Below are positions 17,319 through 25,116 of a DNA stretch of 64,000 nt, in pieces; position 1 is the first letter of the stretch, and each line of letters starts with the position of its first letter. The translations under genes and the position numbers were made by a program. The stretch is from Gelidibacter pelagius (GTDB lineage: Bacteria; Bacteroidota; Bacteroidia; Flavobacteriales; Flavobacteriaceae). The notes beneath the pieces are model-generated. The model had not been told where the DNA came from, did not search any database, and saw only the letters and a program-made list of their open reading frames with translations. The stretch spans positions 97,433-161,432 of the forward strand of contig NZ_JAGEVG010000013.1 of NCBI RefSeq assembly GCF_017581925.1, read 5' to 3'.

Positions 17319-19049
17319 ATGGCAAAAAAGCTCAATCAACTGGAAGCTACTGCTATTTGCGGTAATGACATCAGTTCCTCTTGCCTTTACGTGTCGGCCT
17401 TGGCAATTGTTTATGCCGGCCAATACGCTTGGATCTCACTTTTAATGGTGGCCACGGTATTGTTCTTCTTTAGAAAAATATATGGTGAGGTTGTGGGGGC
17501 TTTGCCCTTAAATGGTGGAGCCTACAATGCTTTGTTGAATACGACCAAGAAATCCACGGCCTCACTTGCCGCATCGTTGACGGTTTTGTCCTATATGGCA
17601 ACGGCTGTGATTTCAGGAAGCGAGGCTGTAAAATACGCACATAGTATTTGGACGGTAATCCCCGTACTTCCAGTCACTATTGCTTTGCTATTGGTATTTA
17701 TGGGCTTGGTCATATTGGGAATCGGTGAATCTTCAAAAGTAGCGATGATCATTTTTCTTTTTCATTTATTATCATTGATCGTCCTTTGCAGCTTTTGTCT
17801 TATTTATTTTGTGGAAAGCGGTACAGAAACACTGGTCTCAAATTTCAAATTACCAATAGAAGGAAGTATTTTCAGTGCTTTGTTTTTGGGGTTTTCGGCA
17901 GCAATGCTGGGGATAAGTGGTTTTGAGAGCTCTGCCAATTACGTTGAAGAACAGCAGAAAGGTGTTTTTCCGAAAACCTTACGGAATATGTGGATTGTGG
18001 TTACGGTATTCAATCCGTTGATTGCCTTTTTGGCCTTAGCGATTATTCCTATCAGTACCGTGGTGGATTATCGGGATGCTCTACTTTCTGTCATGGGATC
18101 AACGGCTGGTGGCAATTGGCTTTCATTGCTTATCGGAATTGACGCTGCCTTGGTCTTGAGTGGCGCCGTACTGACCTCCTTTGTTGGTGTGGGTGGGTTA
18201 ATGAAACGAATGGCTTTAGATAGAATCTTACCGAAATTCCTTCTAATAACGAATAGAAAAGGAAGTAATTATTTGATTTTCATTGCATTTTTTGCCTTAT
18301 GTGTATCCATTTTATTGGTCACCAAAGGCGATTTGGCAAAACTCGCAGGTGTTTATACCATTGCCTTTCTGTCCGTAATGATTTTATTCGGAATTGGAAA
18401 TCTACTCTTAAAACTTAATCGCTCCCGCTTGCCAAGACCAGAAAAATCCAGCTGGCTTGGTTTGTTTATTGGAATTTTTGCGGTGTTTGCCGCTATAATA
18501 GGCAACGTGATTTTAAATCCCCATTATTTGGCCATTTTTATGGAGTATTTAATTCCGACCCTTATCATCGTGTTTTTTATGTTGTATAGAGTCCGTATTT
18601 ACAAATTGATCTTGATCATGCTGGAATTTGCTTTTCCAGAAAAGGGCCTTGTATTTAAAAAATTGAATCGAAAAACCAAACAGTTGCTCGATAGTGTCAA
18701 TAAACAGCAATTTGTGTTTTTTACCAATCATGATAATATAGTGACCTTGAATATTGTGATTTTGTACATCATTAATAACGAAGCCGCCAGAAGACTCAAA
18801 ATCGTATCGGTTTTGGAGGCGGGAGAGATTGCCAACGTCAAACTTAAAGCGGATATAGAAACCTTAAATAGAGCATATCCCAACATCAATGTGGAGTTTA
18901 TTGAAGAACCTGGAACCTTTGGTCCTGAGAAAATAAAAGAGTTATCAAAACGTTGGAAAATCCCAACCAACTTTATGTTTATCGGTTCGCCAGGGGAAGG
19001 ATTTCCATATAAAATTGAGGAATTGGGAGAAGTACGACTTATTATTTAG
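17319..19049 (+). CDS. APC-superfamily amino acid permease
   Basis: This 576-residue integral membrane protein has about 12 hydrophobic segments within the first 440 residues, then a soluble C-terminal region of about 130 residues. The N-terminus has GNDISSSCLYVSALAIVY and ALPLNGGAYNALLNTT, like the substrate-binding helix 1 and loop of APC permeases. GFESSANYVEEQQKGVFPKT in the middle is also family-like. The C-terminal section (KQQFVFFTNHDN to VEFIEEPG) may be a cytoplasmic regulatory domain. The substrate is unknown. Transcribed divergently from rpe. Confidence 0.85.
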   Translation: MAKKLNQLEATAICGNDISSSCLYVSALAIVYAGQYAWISLLMVATVLFFFRKIYGEVVGALPLNGGAYNALLNTTKKSTASLAASLTVLSYMATAVISGSEAVKYAHSIWTVIPVLPVTIALLLVFMGLVILGIGESSKVAMIIFLFHLLSLIVLCSFCLIYFVESGTETLVSNFKLPIEGSIFSALFLGFSAAMLGISGFESSANYVEEQQKGVFPKTLRNMWIVVTVFNPLIAFLALAIIPISTVVDYRDALLSVMGSTAGGNWLSLLIGIDAALVLSGAVLTSFVGVGGLMKRMALDRILPKFLLITNRKGSNYLIFIAFFALCVSILLVTKGDLAKLAGVYTIAFLSVMILFGIGNLLLKLNRSRLPRPEKSSWLGLFIGIFAVFAAIIGNVILNPHYLAIFMEYLIPTLIIVFFMLYRVRIYKLILIMLEFAFPEKGLVFKKLNRKTKQLLDSVNKQQFVFFTNHDNIVTLNIVILYIINNEAARRLKIVSVLEAGEIANVKLKADIETLNRAYPNINVEFIEEPGTFGPEKIKELSKRWKIPTNFMFIGSPGEGFPYKIEELGEVRLII

Positions 19050-19120
19050 CAAGTTCCTAAGTGATTTCAGATTGCATATGAGAATATTAATTGTACAGAA
19101 AGTAAATATTTACTTAATTT

Positions 19121-19164
19121 CCACCATTGGGATTTGATACCCCGAGGTTCTTGATTTCTCTTGC
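19121..19164 (+). repeat. Degenerate dispersed repeat, copy B
   Basis: The segment contains CCATTGGGATTTGATA then CCCCGAGGTTCTTGATTTC. The last 15 bases are nearly identical to copies A and E. It lies in the 179-bp gap before the MtfA-like gene. Confidence 0.6.
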
Positions 19165-19228
19165 AAGGATTAATGTCCCCGAATTTAATCGAAAATAAAA
19201 ATCTTTAGATTAATAACTCCGATTTATT

Positions 19229-20026
19229 ATGGTTTATATAAGTATTATGATTGTGATCCTGATATTTGGAATTCATTTCTATCGAAAATCCAAACGGCAG
19301 ACCGTCCAGCCTTTTCCTGAGCATTGGCGCCAATTGTTAACGGAAAACGTTCTTTATTATAGAAAGCTTCCTAAAGATAAACAACTTGTTTTTGAACAAA
19401 GAATGATGACGTTTTTGAGTGAGGTTTATATAGATAGCGTGCAGATGGAGATAGAAGAATTAGACAAGGTTTTAATTGCCGCAAGTGCAGTAATTCCAGT
19501 TTTTGGCTTTAAAGAATGGCATTATACTAATTTAAGTGGGATTCTTTTATATCCGGATAACTTTAATGAGGACATGCAATTTAGCGGTAAGGCTGACGAT
19601 CGCCATATCGGGGGAGTCGTCGGAAACGGACGTTTTGAAAAACAAATGATCCTATCCAAGAAAGCATTATATCACGGTTTTAAGAATTCGACTGATAAAA
19701 GTAATACTGCAATCCATGAATTTGTACATCTTATTGATAAGTTGGATGATAGGACAGATGGTGTGCCGGAACGATTATTAGAGCATCAATATACGATACC
19801 GTGGTTAAATTTAATCCACAAAGAAATGGAGGCGATAAATGACAATAAATCTGATATTCGAAAATATGGAGGCACAAACCAGGCAGAGTTTTTTGCGGTA
19901 GCTTCAGAATACTTTTTTGAGCGTCCAGATTTACTTAAAAGAAAGCATCCCGATCTTTATAAAATGTTGGTTAAATGTTTTAATCAACCACAAGGCGTTG
20001 GGAAAAACACATCAATTAATAAATGA
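19229..20026 (+). CDS. MtfA/M90-family zinc peptidase
   Basis: The 265-residue protein has one N-terminal membrane helix (VYISIMIVILIFGIHF) and a metallopeptidase domain with the zinc motif AIHEFVHLIDKLDD (HEFVH) and the downstream EFFAVASEYFFERP containing the third ligand Glu. This is the MtfA (Mlc titration factor A) family. E. coli MtfA is a peptidase that binds the glucose repressor Mlc. This one is membrane-anchored, unlike E. coli MtfA. It has repeat copies on both sides. Substrate unknown. Confidence 0.87.
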   Translation: MVYISIMIVILIFGIHFYRKSKRQTVQPFPEHWRQLLTENVLYYRKLPKDKQLVFEQRMMTFLSEVYIDSVQMEIEELDKVLIAASAVIPVFGFKEWHYTNLSGILLYPDNFNEDMQFSGKADDRHIGGVVGNGRFEKQMILSKKALYHGFKNSTDKSNTAIHEFVHLIDKLDDRTDGVPERLLEHQYTIPWLNLIHKEMEAINDNKSDIRKYGGTNQAEFFAVASEYFFERPDLLKRKHPDLYKMLVKCFNQPQGVGKNTSINK

Positions 20027-20360
20027 ATTTATTATCATTATTATTGACGTTCCCCATCTGAGATTCTCTACATAACAATTAGCATTTTCAGCCTCTCCAT
20101 AGATTATTTCCATTATTCCACCAGTGGGTTATAGTACCCAGAGGCTTGCCTGGATCGAAACGATAATTTCCTATTCATACCTCGTGGGCTTTCCCGCTCG
20201 TGCCGGTCGGACAGGCCCCGAGATTCTTGATTTGATCTTGGCAGAACTTATTATAGTTGGTTGAAATAACCAATCCATTGTCTTATTGTTGATTTACTTG
20301 CTAAACACGTCCTAAATTGCGAGTTTTGCAAGTTATAAAAACACTATAAAGCAGAGTTTT
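20027..20360. repeat. Intergenic 334 bp holding repeat copies C and D
   Basis: Copy C (20117-20154) has CCAGTGGGTTATAGTACCC then AGAGGCTTGCCTGG. Copy D (about 20179-20235) has ACCTCGTGGGCTTTCCCGC, then TGCCGGTCGGACAGGC, then CCCCGAGATTCTTGATTTG. Copy D is GC-richer than its surroundings. Its GCCGGTCGGACAGGC part is similar, in inverted orientation, to GCCTGTCTGCCGGACGG near 38569. No gene is seen. Confidence 0.6.
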
Positions 20361-20924
20361 ATGGAACATGAACAATTTATTTTCTGCCTGGAAGCCATTC
20401 CAGATGTCGATTCCGTCCATAATACCGAAGTCGTTAAAATCTTAGAGGAAATTGCACTGCAACAAGATATAGCAAGTATTTATAAGGCCTGCGATACCAT
20501 TGAAGGGTTGGAGGAGAGCTTGAACGCACTGCTATATGACGATCATAACTTTAAAGATTATGAAATTATCTACCTCGTCATGCCAGGAGAGGCTAACAAT
20601 ATAATGCTGAATGATTATTATTACAGTATTGAGGAAATAGCCGAAATTTTTGAAGGGAAAATGAAAGGTAAGGTGATCCATTTTTCAAATGATAAGATTT
20701 TGGATTTATCAGAGGAAGAATCGCAGTACTTTCTCGATGTTACCGGTGCACGCGCTATTTCAGGGTATGGGCGAGAGATAAGAGAGATTCCAAGTTATAG
20801 AACCTTAGATCGTGCGTATTTTAGTTTATATCAAGAAAATGATGATCTAATGGAAGTGGTGGAAGAACTTTTCAAAAAGCATTATGACCTCTGTAAATTA
20901 CTTGACTTCAGATTGTATTATTAA
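20361..20924 (+). CDS. Conserved protein of unknown function (DUF6642-like)
   Basis: The 187-residue acidic, soluble protein alternates strands and helices: QFIFCLEAIPDVD, DYEIIYLVMPGEANNI, YSIEEIAEIFEGKMKGKVIHF and VTGARAISGYGREI. The pattern of an N-terminal FCLE strand followed by a xYLVMPG strand resembles a flavobacterial family I believe is DUF6642, with a caspase-like or CHAT-like fold as a guess from strand order. No catalytic His/Cys pair is visible. It stands alone between repeat copies D and E. Confidence 0.6.
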   Translation: MEHEQFIFCLEAIPDVDSVHNTEVVKILEEIALQQDIASIYKACDTIEGLEESLNALLYDDHNFKDYEIIYLVMPGEANNIMLNDYYYSIEEIAEIFEGKMKGKVIHFSNDKILDLSEEESQYFLDVTGARAISGYGREIREIPSYRTLDRAYFSLYQENDDLMEVVEELFKKHYDLCKLLDFRLYY

Positions 20925-20940
20925 AGCATGTCCAAGTTTG

Positions 20941-20970
20941 CTCTTAAATAGCCCGAGGTTCTTGATTCTC
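20941..20970 (+). repeat. Degenerate dispersed repeat, copy E
   Basis: The segment reads CTCTTAAATAGCCCGAGG then TTCTTGATTCTC. It matches the right half of copies A and B. It lies 17 bp after the stop of the gene at 20361-20924. Confidence 0.5.
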
Positions 20971-21047
20971 ATGAATAATAAGTATTTGGATGTTCATTTT
21001 ACTAATGAAAACTCAAGAGAAATCAATCACTACACAAATCCCATTCA

Positions 21048-21650
21048 CTAGGTTACAATAGTCCGAAAGGTCAAATTAATTCTCGGGGTTGTAATTTTTT
21101 TGGTAGGAGGTAAGCGGTGTAGCCAATTGGACTGCGTACTGCCTTTCATGAGCAATAAACTTCCATTTTCCAACACCACGGATACCGTTTGTTTTGTGAC
21201 TTTATGTTTGAATGCAAATTTTCGAGCTGCGCCTAAACTTAACGAACCTATGGCGCCATTCTTTTTTAAATCCTTTTCATCATCGCTATGCCAAGACATG
21301 CCTTCTTCTCCAGTATGGTATAGATTAAGCAAACAGGAGTTAAAGCGTTCTCCTGATTGGTTTTCGATAATCTGCTTTAGTTCCAGAAGTTCTTTGGTCC
21401 ATGGTAAAGCGGATTTGGTGGTTTTGGAATAGGTATAAAGAAATGGTTCATCGCCATACCAGGCTACTTTGCGTTTTGTGACCATCAGTTTTCCGAAAAT
21501 GATCGCCTGGTCATTTTGCCATAGAATGTTTTTCAGTAATTGATCGAAATAATGATTGGCGCTTTTAGAATCAAAGATACTTCCATAATAGTGGACGTCT
21601 CCATCAAAGGGTAGGATATTCGATATGGGCGAGTTGTTGAATAAGTCCAT
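21048..21650 (-). CDS. AlkB-like 2-oxoglutarate/Fe(II) dioxygenase
   Basis: The 200-residue protein has the AlkB-type double-stranded beta-helix. Iron ligands are visible in GMSWHSDDEKDLK (HxD) and the later His in NWLHRLPPTKK. The 2-oxoglutarate-binding Arg pair is in PRINLTFR. Other family marks are LLNLYHTGEEGM and SLSLGAARKFAFKHK. Enzymes of this group remove alkyl lesions such as 1-methyladenine from nucleic acids. The length and motif set resemble the ALKBH2/3-like bacterial group. It is a single gene, not adjacent to ada or alkA. Confidence 0.9.
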   Translation of the reverse strand: MDLFNNSPISNILPFDGDVHYYGSIFDSKSANHYFDQLLKNILWQNDQAIIFGKLMVTKRKVAWYGDEPFLYTYSKTTKSALPWTKELLELKQIIENQSGERFNSCLLNLYHTGEEGMSWHSDDEKDLKKNGAIGSLSLGAARKFAFKHKVTKQTVSVVLENGSLLLMKGSTQSNWLHRLPPTKKITTPRINLTFRTIVT

Positions 21651-21754
21651 TCTTAATGATTTTTCATTTATTGTTGCTCCGACACGGCCAATTTCGAATT
21701 GTATACAAAACTTAGATAGCTTCTACATATCACATTCGTTCGCTTCAGTACAAC

Positions 21755-22402
21755 TTAAAAAACGAGACCTATGGCCACTCCAAAATTAAGTCCAAATCCA
21801 GTTATATTTTCATCTTCTCTTTCAAAAGATTCATCCGTATCTCCAAAAACAAAACTTGGCCCCGCGTACGGATTTATGGAAATACTTTGTGCTACTAAAA
21901 ACTGATACCCTAACAACGCCCGGACATTATATAGTTCCAAGTCTCTCTGCTTTAATCGTTCTGTGTATAAAGCTTCAGTGTCGCCGTCTTCATCAGGCTG
22001 CTGTTCAAGAGCAGAAAAGCGTTCTTTGAATTTTATATACTGGATTGACGGTCCTATATAAAACCCTTTTGGTGCTTTATGGTCTCTCATATAATGTCTG
22101 TAATCCAAATTCACTGAAATGGTTTCTTTACGATGATGGGTATCTCGTGGATTATTCAAGGTCTTGCCAAAAAAATCAGAGTATAATTCCTGAAAATCAT
22201 TGAGGTCGTGGTTATTTGTTTTACCTATTCCGAATCCAAGTTGGATTGTTGATCTGTCACTTAGGACACGCTCATATTGCACATCGTAAATATTCGAAAT
22301 GAGCAATAGCGAATTTATTTTTATAACATTTTTCTTAGACTCCTGGGCGTATTTTGTACTCGAGAACAAAAAAACGATGACAATAAAAAAGAACTTCTTC
22401 AT
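21755..22402 (-). CDS. Outer-membrane beta-barrel protein
   Basis: The 215-residue protein begins with a signal peptide (MKKFFFIVIVFLFSSTKYAQ) and then shows alternating amphipathic strands such as YERVLSDRSTIQLGFGIG, VNLDYRHYMRDH and GFGLNFGVAIGLVF, ending in a terminal Phe as outer-membrane barrel proteins do. This fits the DUF3575/OmpW-like porin-family barrel set of Bacteroidota. No function can be assigned. Confidence 0.75.
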   Translation of the reverse strand: MKKFFFIVIVFLFSSTKYAQESKKNVIKINSLLLISNIYDVQYERVLSDRSTIQLGFGIGKTNNHDLNDFQELYSDFFGKTLNNPRDTHHRKETISVNLDYRHYMRDHKAPKGFYIGPSIQYIKFKERFSALEQQPDEDGDTEALYTERLKQRDLELYNVRALLGYQFLVAQSISINPYAGPSFVFGDTDESFEREDENITGFGLNFGVAIGLVF

Positions 22403-22689
22403 GGCTCGATTGTTTATTTAACAGTTGTTTACAGGTACTTTCATTAATTATTAAGTCGATATTTACTCTAAGATAGAAAAAAATATTTTACTTTTTGAAA
22501 TGAATGCGGACAGGGTAAATTCTTCAACACAAAAACAAAAGCTTATAGGGTCGCAGTTCAAGAGCGTCAAGAACATAGAATTCCTTGTTTATAAATAAAC
22601 AACTATTTTTTCCGAAAACACAACATTTAGGATTGATCCTAAAGTGCACCAATAAAACTGTTTTGCCCAAATGATAAAGGCAATGGTTT

Positions 22690-23412
22690 TCACATAAAAC
22701 GTTCCATAAAATCACTTTTAAATGCCCTTCCAACGGGGACTTTTATATCGTTTTCAAGAACGATTTGGTTTCCTGAAACTTTATTGATTTTGGTAGTATT
22801 GATGATATAGGACTTGTGTATTCTCATGAATTTATGTCGTGGAAGAAAATCTTCCCAATACCGTAAGGATTCCGACGAGAGGTGTTTCTTATTCGATAGG
22901 TGTATCTCTGTGTAATCAGAATCTACCATTATAAAAATAATATCATCTGTCCTTATCCTTATATAATCGTAACCACTTTTAATATAGATTTCCTCGGAAT
23001 GGGTTTTACTTTCAGTTTCAGCTTGGTGGTGTTGTAAACCTGAAGTATTTGCAGCTTTTATATCAGGTTGCATACTTAATTTTGAAATCGCTTGGATAAA
23101 CCGTTGAAATGAGAAAGGTTTTAATAAATAATCAACCACATTCAATTCGTAACTTTCTAAGGCGTATTCTGAAAATGCTGTCGTTAAGATGACTTGGGGC
23201 GGATTTGGAAGCGTTTTTAAGAAATCAATCCCGGATAATTTTGGTAAATGGATGTCCAAAAACATGACATCTATCTTTTCTGAATTCAAGACTTGCATGG
23301 CTTCCAATGCATCGGTATAGGTGCCTACTAAATTTAGCGTACCCATATCTTCAATATATTTTTTTAAAATGCGTTGCGCTGGCATTTGGTCTTCTATGAT
23401 GATGCAGTTCAT
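22690..23412 (-). CDS. LytTR-family response regulator
   Basis: The 240-residue protein has an N-terminal receiver domain (MNCIIIEDQMPAQRILK; phosphoacceptor Asp53 in VMFLDIHLPKLSG; TTAFSEYAL; LLKPFSFQRF) and a C-terminal LytTR DNA-binding domain (IYIKSGYDYIRIRTDDIIFI and MRIHKSYIINTTKINKVSG). It overlaps the sensor kinase gene by 4 bp, so the pair is translationally coupled. It is divergent from the DoxX/TonB receptor genes, which are the likely targets by position. An 8-bp inverted repeat (TTTAGGAT/ATCCTAAA) lies downstream at 22626-22643. Confidence 0.92.
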   Translation of the reverse strand: MNCIIIEDQMPAQRILKKYIEDMGTLNLVGTYTDALEAMQVLNSEKIDVMFLDIHLPKLSGIDFLKTLPNPPQVILTTAFSEYALESYELNVVDYLLKPFSFQRFIQAISKLSMQPDIKAANTSGLQHHQAETESKTHSEEIYIKSGYDYIRIRTDDIIFIMVDSDYTEIHLSNKKHLSSESLRYWEDFLPRHKFMRIHKSYIINTTKINKVSGNQIVLENDIKVPVGRAFKSDFMERFM

Positions 23413-24428
23413 ATGACTTGGGTTTTACTTAAATCGATGGTCAGGTCAACAATGTAAAGGTTATTTTTAGTGTCAATTTTTAGAGTATGACATTTCGGAT
23501 AAATCAATTCCAAACGTTTTCTGACATTTTCCAAGCCTATTCCGTTATCCAGACTTTGGGTGTTGCTCTGTTTCAAATACGTATTGTGGCAGATAAAATG
23601 TAGAATTCCATTTTCGCAAACTTTAATGTCAATAAAAATAGAAATATTTTTGGACTGACTTGAAACGCTATGTTTAAACGCATTTTCGATAAATACTGAA
23701 AGTATCAAGGGCGCTATTCTATAATTGGATGGTATATTGCCAATTTCAAAAGTAACCTCTCCACGTCCTTCCACTTGAAGTTTGCTCAACATAACATAGT
23801 TTTCAATATGTTCCATTTCTTTTTTAAGCGGGACAAATGGAGCTTGACATTCATACAGCATATAACGTAAAACCGAAGAAAGCTCTAAAATAATTTCGGG
23901 TGTTTTGGGCGATTGTTCAACGGCATGGGCATACAGATTGTTCATATTGTTAAACAGAAAATGAGGATTGATCTGCGATTTAAGAAATTGCAATTCGCTT
24001 TCCTTGACCGAATTCCTCAATTCAATGACCTCCTGTTGTTTAGTTAAGGCATCCCACGCAAATTTAAAACCCACCAAAATTGTAATGGTTGGCATCGTAC
24101 TCAATAAATTATAAAATACACCCAAGAATTTTCTTCCTCTCGTGTCTGGATAAAAGATTTGCTCTAAAAATGCTTCTTCCACAAAAATTACTAAAGCAAT
24201 AGTCACAAGCGTGTAAATGGCAAATTCCAAATATCTGTTATGATAAAGAAAGCGCGGCAATAAGGCATAATTGATAATGAGTGCCGCTAGTGCATAGTTG
24301 AGGAAGAAATAAATTTGGTAGAATTCGATTCCTGGTAAGCGTCTGTCAAACCCAAAAAAAACAAATACCAAAACATTTAGAATGATCTGAAAGACAAGCT
24401 CCTTTAAATTTAGATGTGATGTGGACAT
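23409..24428 (-). CDS. LytS/YehU-type sensor histidine kinase
   Basis: The 339-residue membrane kinase has four N-terminal hydrophobic segments in the first 130 residues, then the His_kinase domain with the phosphoacceptor motif KSQINPHFLFNNMNNLYAH, and a HATPase with VFIENAFKHSV (N box) and NGIGLENVRKRLELIY. There is no recognisable extracellular sensor domain. Partner of the regulator at 22690-23412. The ligand is unknown. Confidence 0.92.
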   Translation of the reverse strand: MSTSHLNLKELVFQIILNVLVFVFFGFDRRLPGIEFYQIYFFLNYALAALIINYALLPRFLYHNRYLEFAIYTLVTIALVIFVEEAFLEQIFYPDTRGRKFLGVFYNLLSTMPTITILVGFKFAWDALTKQQEVIELRNSVKESELQFLKSQINPHFLFNNMNNLYAHAVEQSPKTPEIILELSSVLRYMLYECQAPFVPLKKEMEHIENYVMLSKLQVEGRGEVTFEIGNIPSNYRIAPLILSVFIENAFKHSVSSQSKNISIFIDIKVCENGILHFICHNTYLKQSNTQSLDNGIGLENVRKRLELIYPKCHTLKIDTKNNLYIVDLTIDLSKTQVI

Positions 24429-24666
24429 TTTAAAAGTTATTTCATAAAAGTAAGTAATTCATAGGATTATAGCTTAACGAAACGCATCATCAACCATCTG
24501 AACACCGCAAACAGCATAATTATACCTCTAAACGGAGATATGCTTTTCACGGTAGAAGTTCTGTCGTTTGGATGAAAATATTTTCCTGCCCGCGATGCTA
24601 GTAGTTTCTTTGTTCCATCAAATTAATTAAAACAATTGTAATCATCATTAATTAATACACGCAAAA

Positions 24667-25089
24667 ATGAAATCCGTAGAAAAATTCACTTTCAATGATT
24701 TAGGTCTCTTAATTTTAAGATTGTTCCTTGGATTAACAATGTTATTCGCTCATGGCCTCGGAAAATGGGGACGGTTGTTTGGTGGTGGTGAAATCCAGTT
24801 TAGGGATCCGTTAGGGGTTGGAGACACCACCTCGTTAGGCTTGGCTGTTTTTGCTGAAGTTATCTGTAGCATATTATTGGTTTTCGGATTAATGACCCGC
24901 TGGGCATTATTACCACTTATCATAACCATGTTGGTTGCGACATTTATCGTTCATAGCGCAGACCCATTTGGGGTGATGGAGAAAGCGATGCTTTATGGGG
25001 TTGGCTATATTACAATATTCCTGACAGGTCCAGGCAAATATTCGGTTGATTACTACTTGAAAAATAAAAGAGCAGTTGTCAAGTCGTAA
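24667..25089 (+). CDS. DoxX-family membrane protein
   Basis: The 140-residue protein has four membrane segments: LGLLILRLFLGLTMLFAHGL, LAVFAEVICSILLVFGL, ALLPLIITMLVATFIVH and MLYGVGYITIFLTG. GKWGRLFGGG and PLGVG are typical of DoxX/SURF4-type proteins. DoxX relatives are implicated in quinone or thiosulfate redox chemistry and oxidative stress, but most are unassigned. The gene leads a plus-strand pair with the TonB receptor 27 bp downstream. Confidence 0.85.
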   Translation: MKSVEKFTFNDLGLLILRLFLGLTMLFAHGLGKWGRLFGGGEIQFRDPLGVGDTTSLGLAVFAEVICSILLVFGLMTRWALLPLIITMLVATFIVHSADPFGVMEKAMLYGVGYITIFLTGPGKYSVDYYLKNKRAVVKS

Positions 25090-25116
25090 AACGATCAGAT
25101 AATAAAAACTAAATTT

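Noticed and set aside
22524..22733. Small minus-strand ORF downstream of the LytTR gene
   Set aside because: It overlaps the regulator's 3' end out of frame and has an unremarkable sequence.
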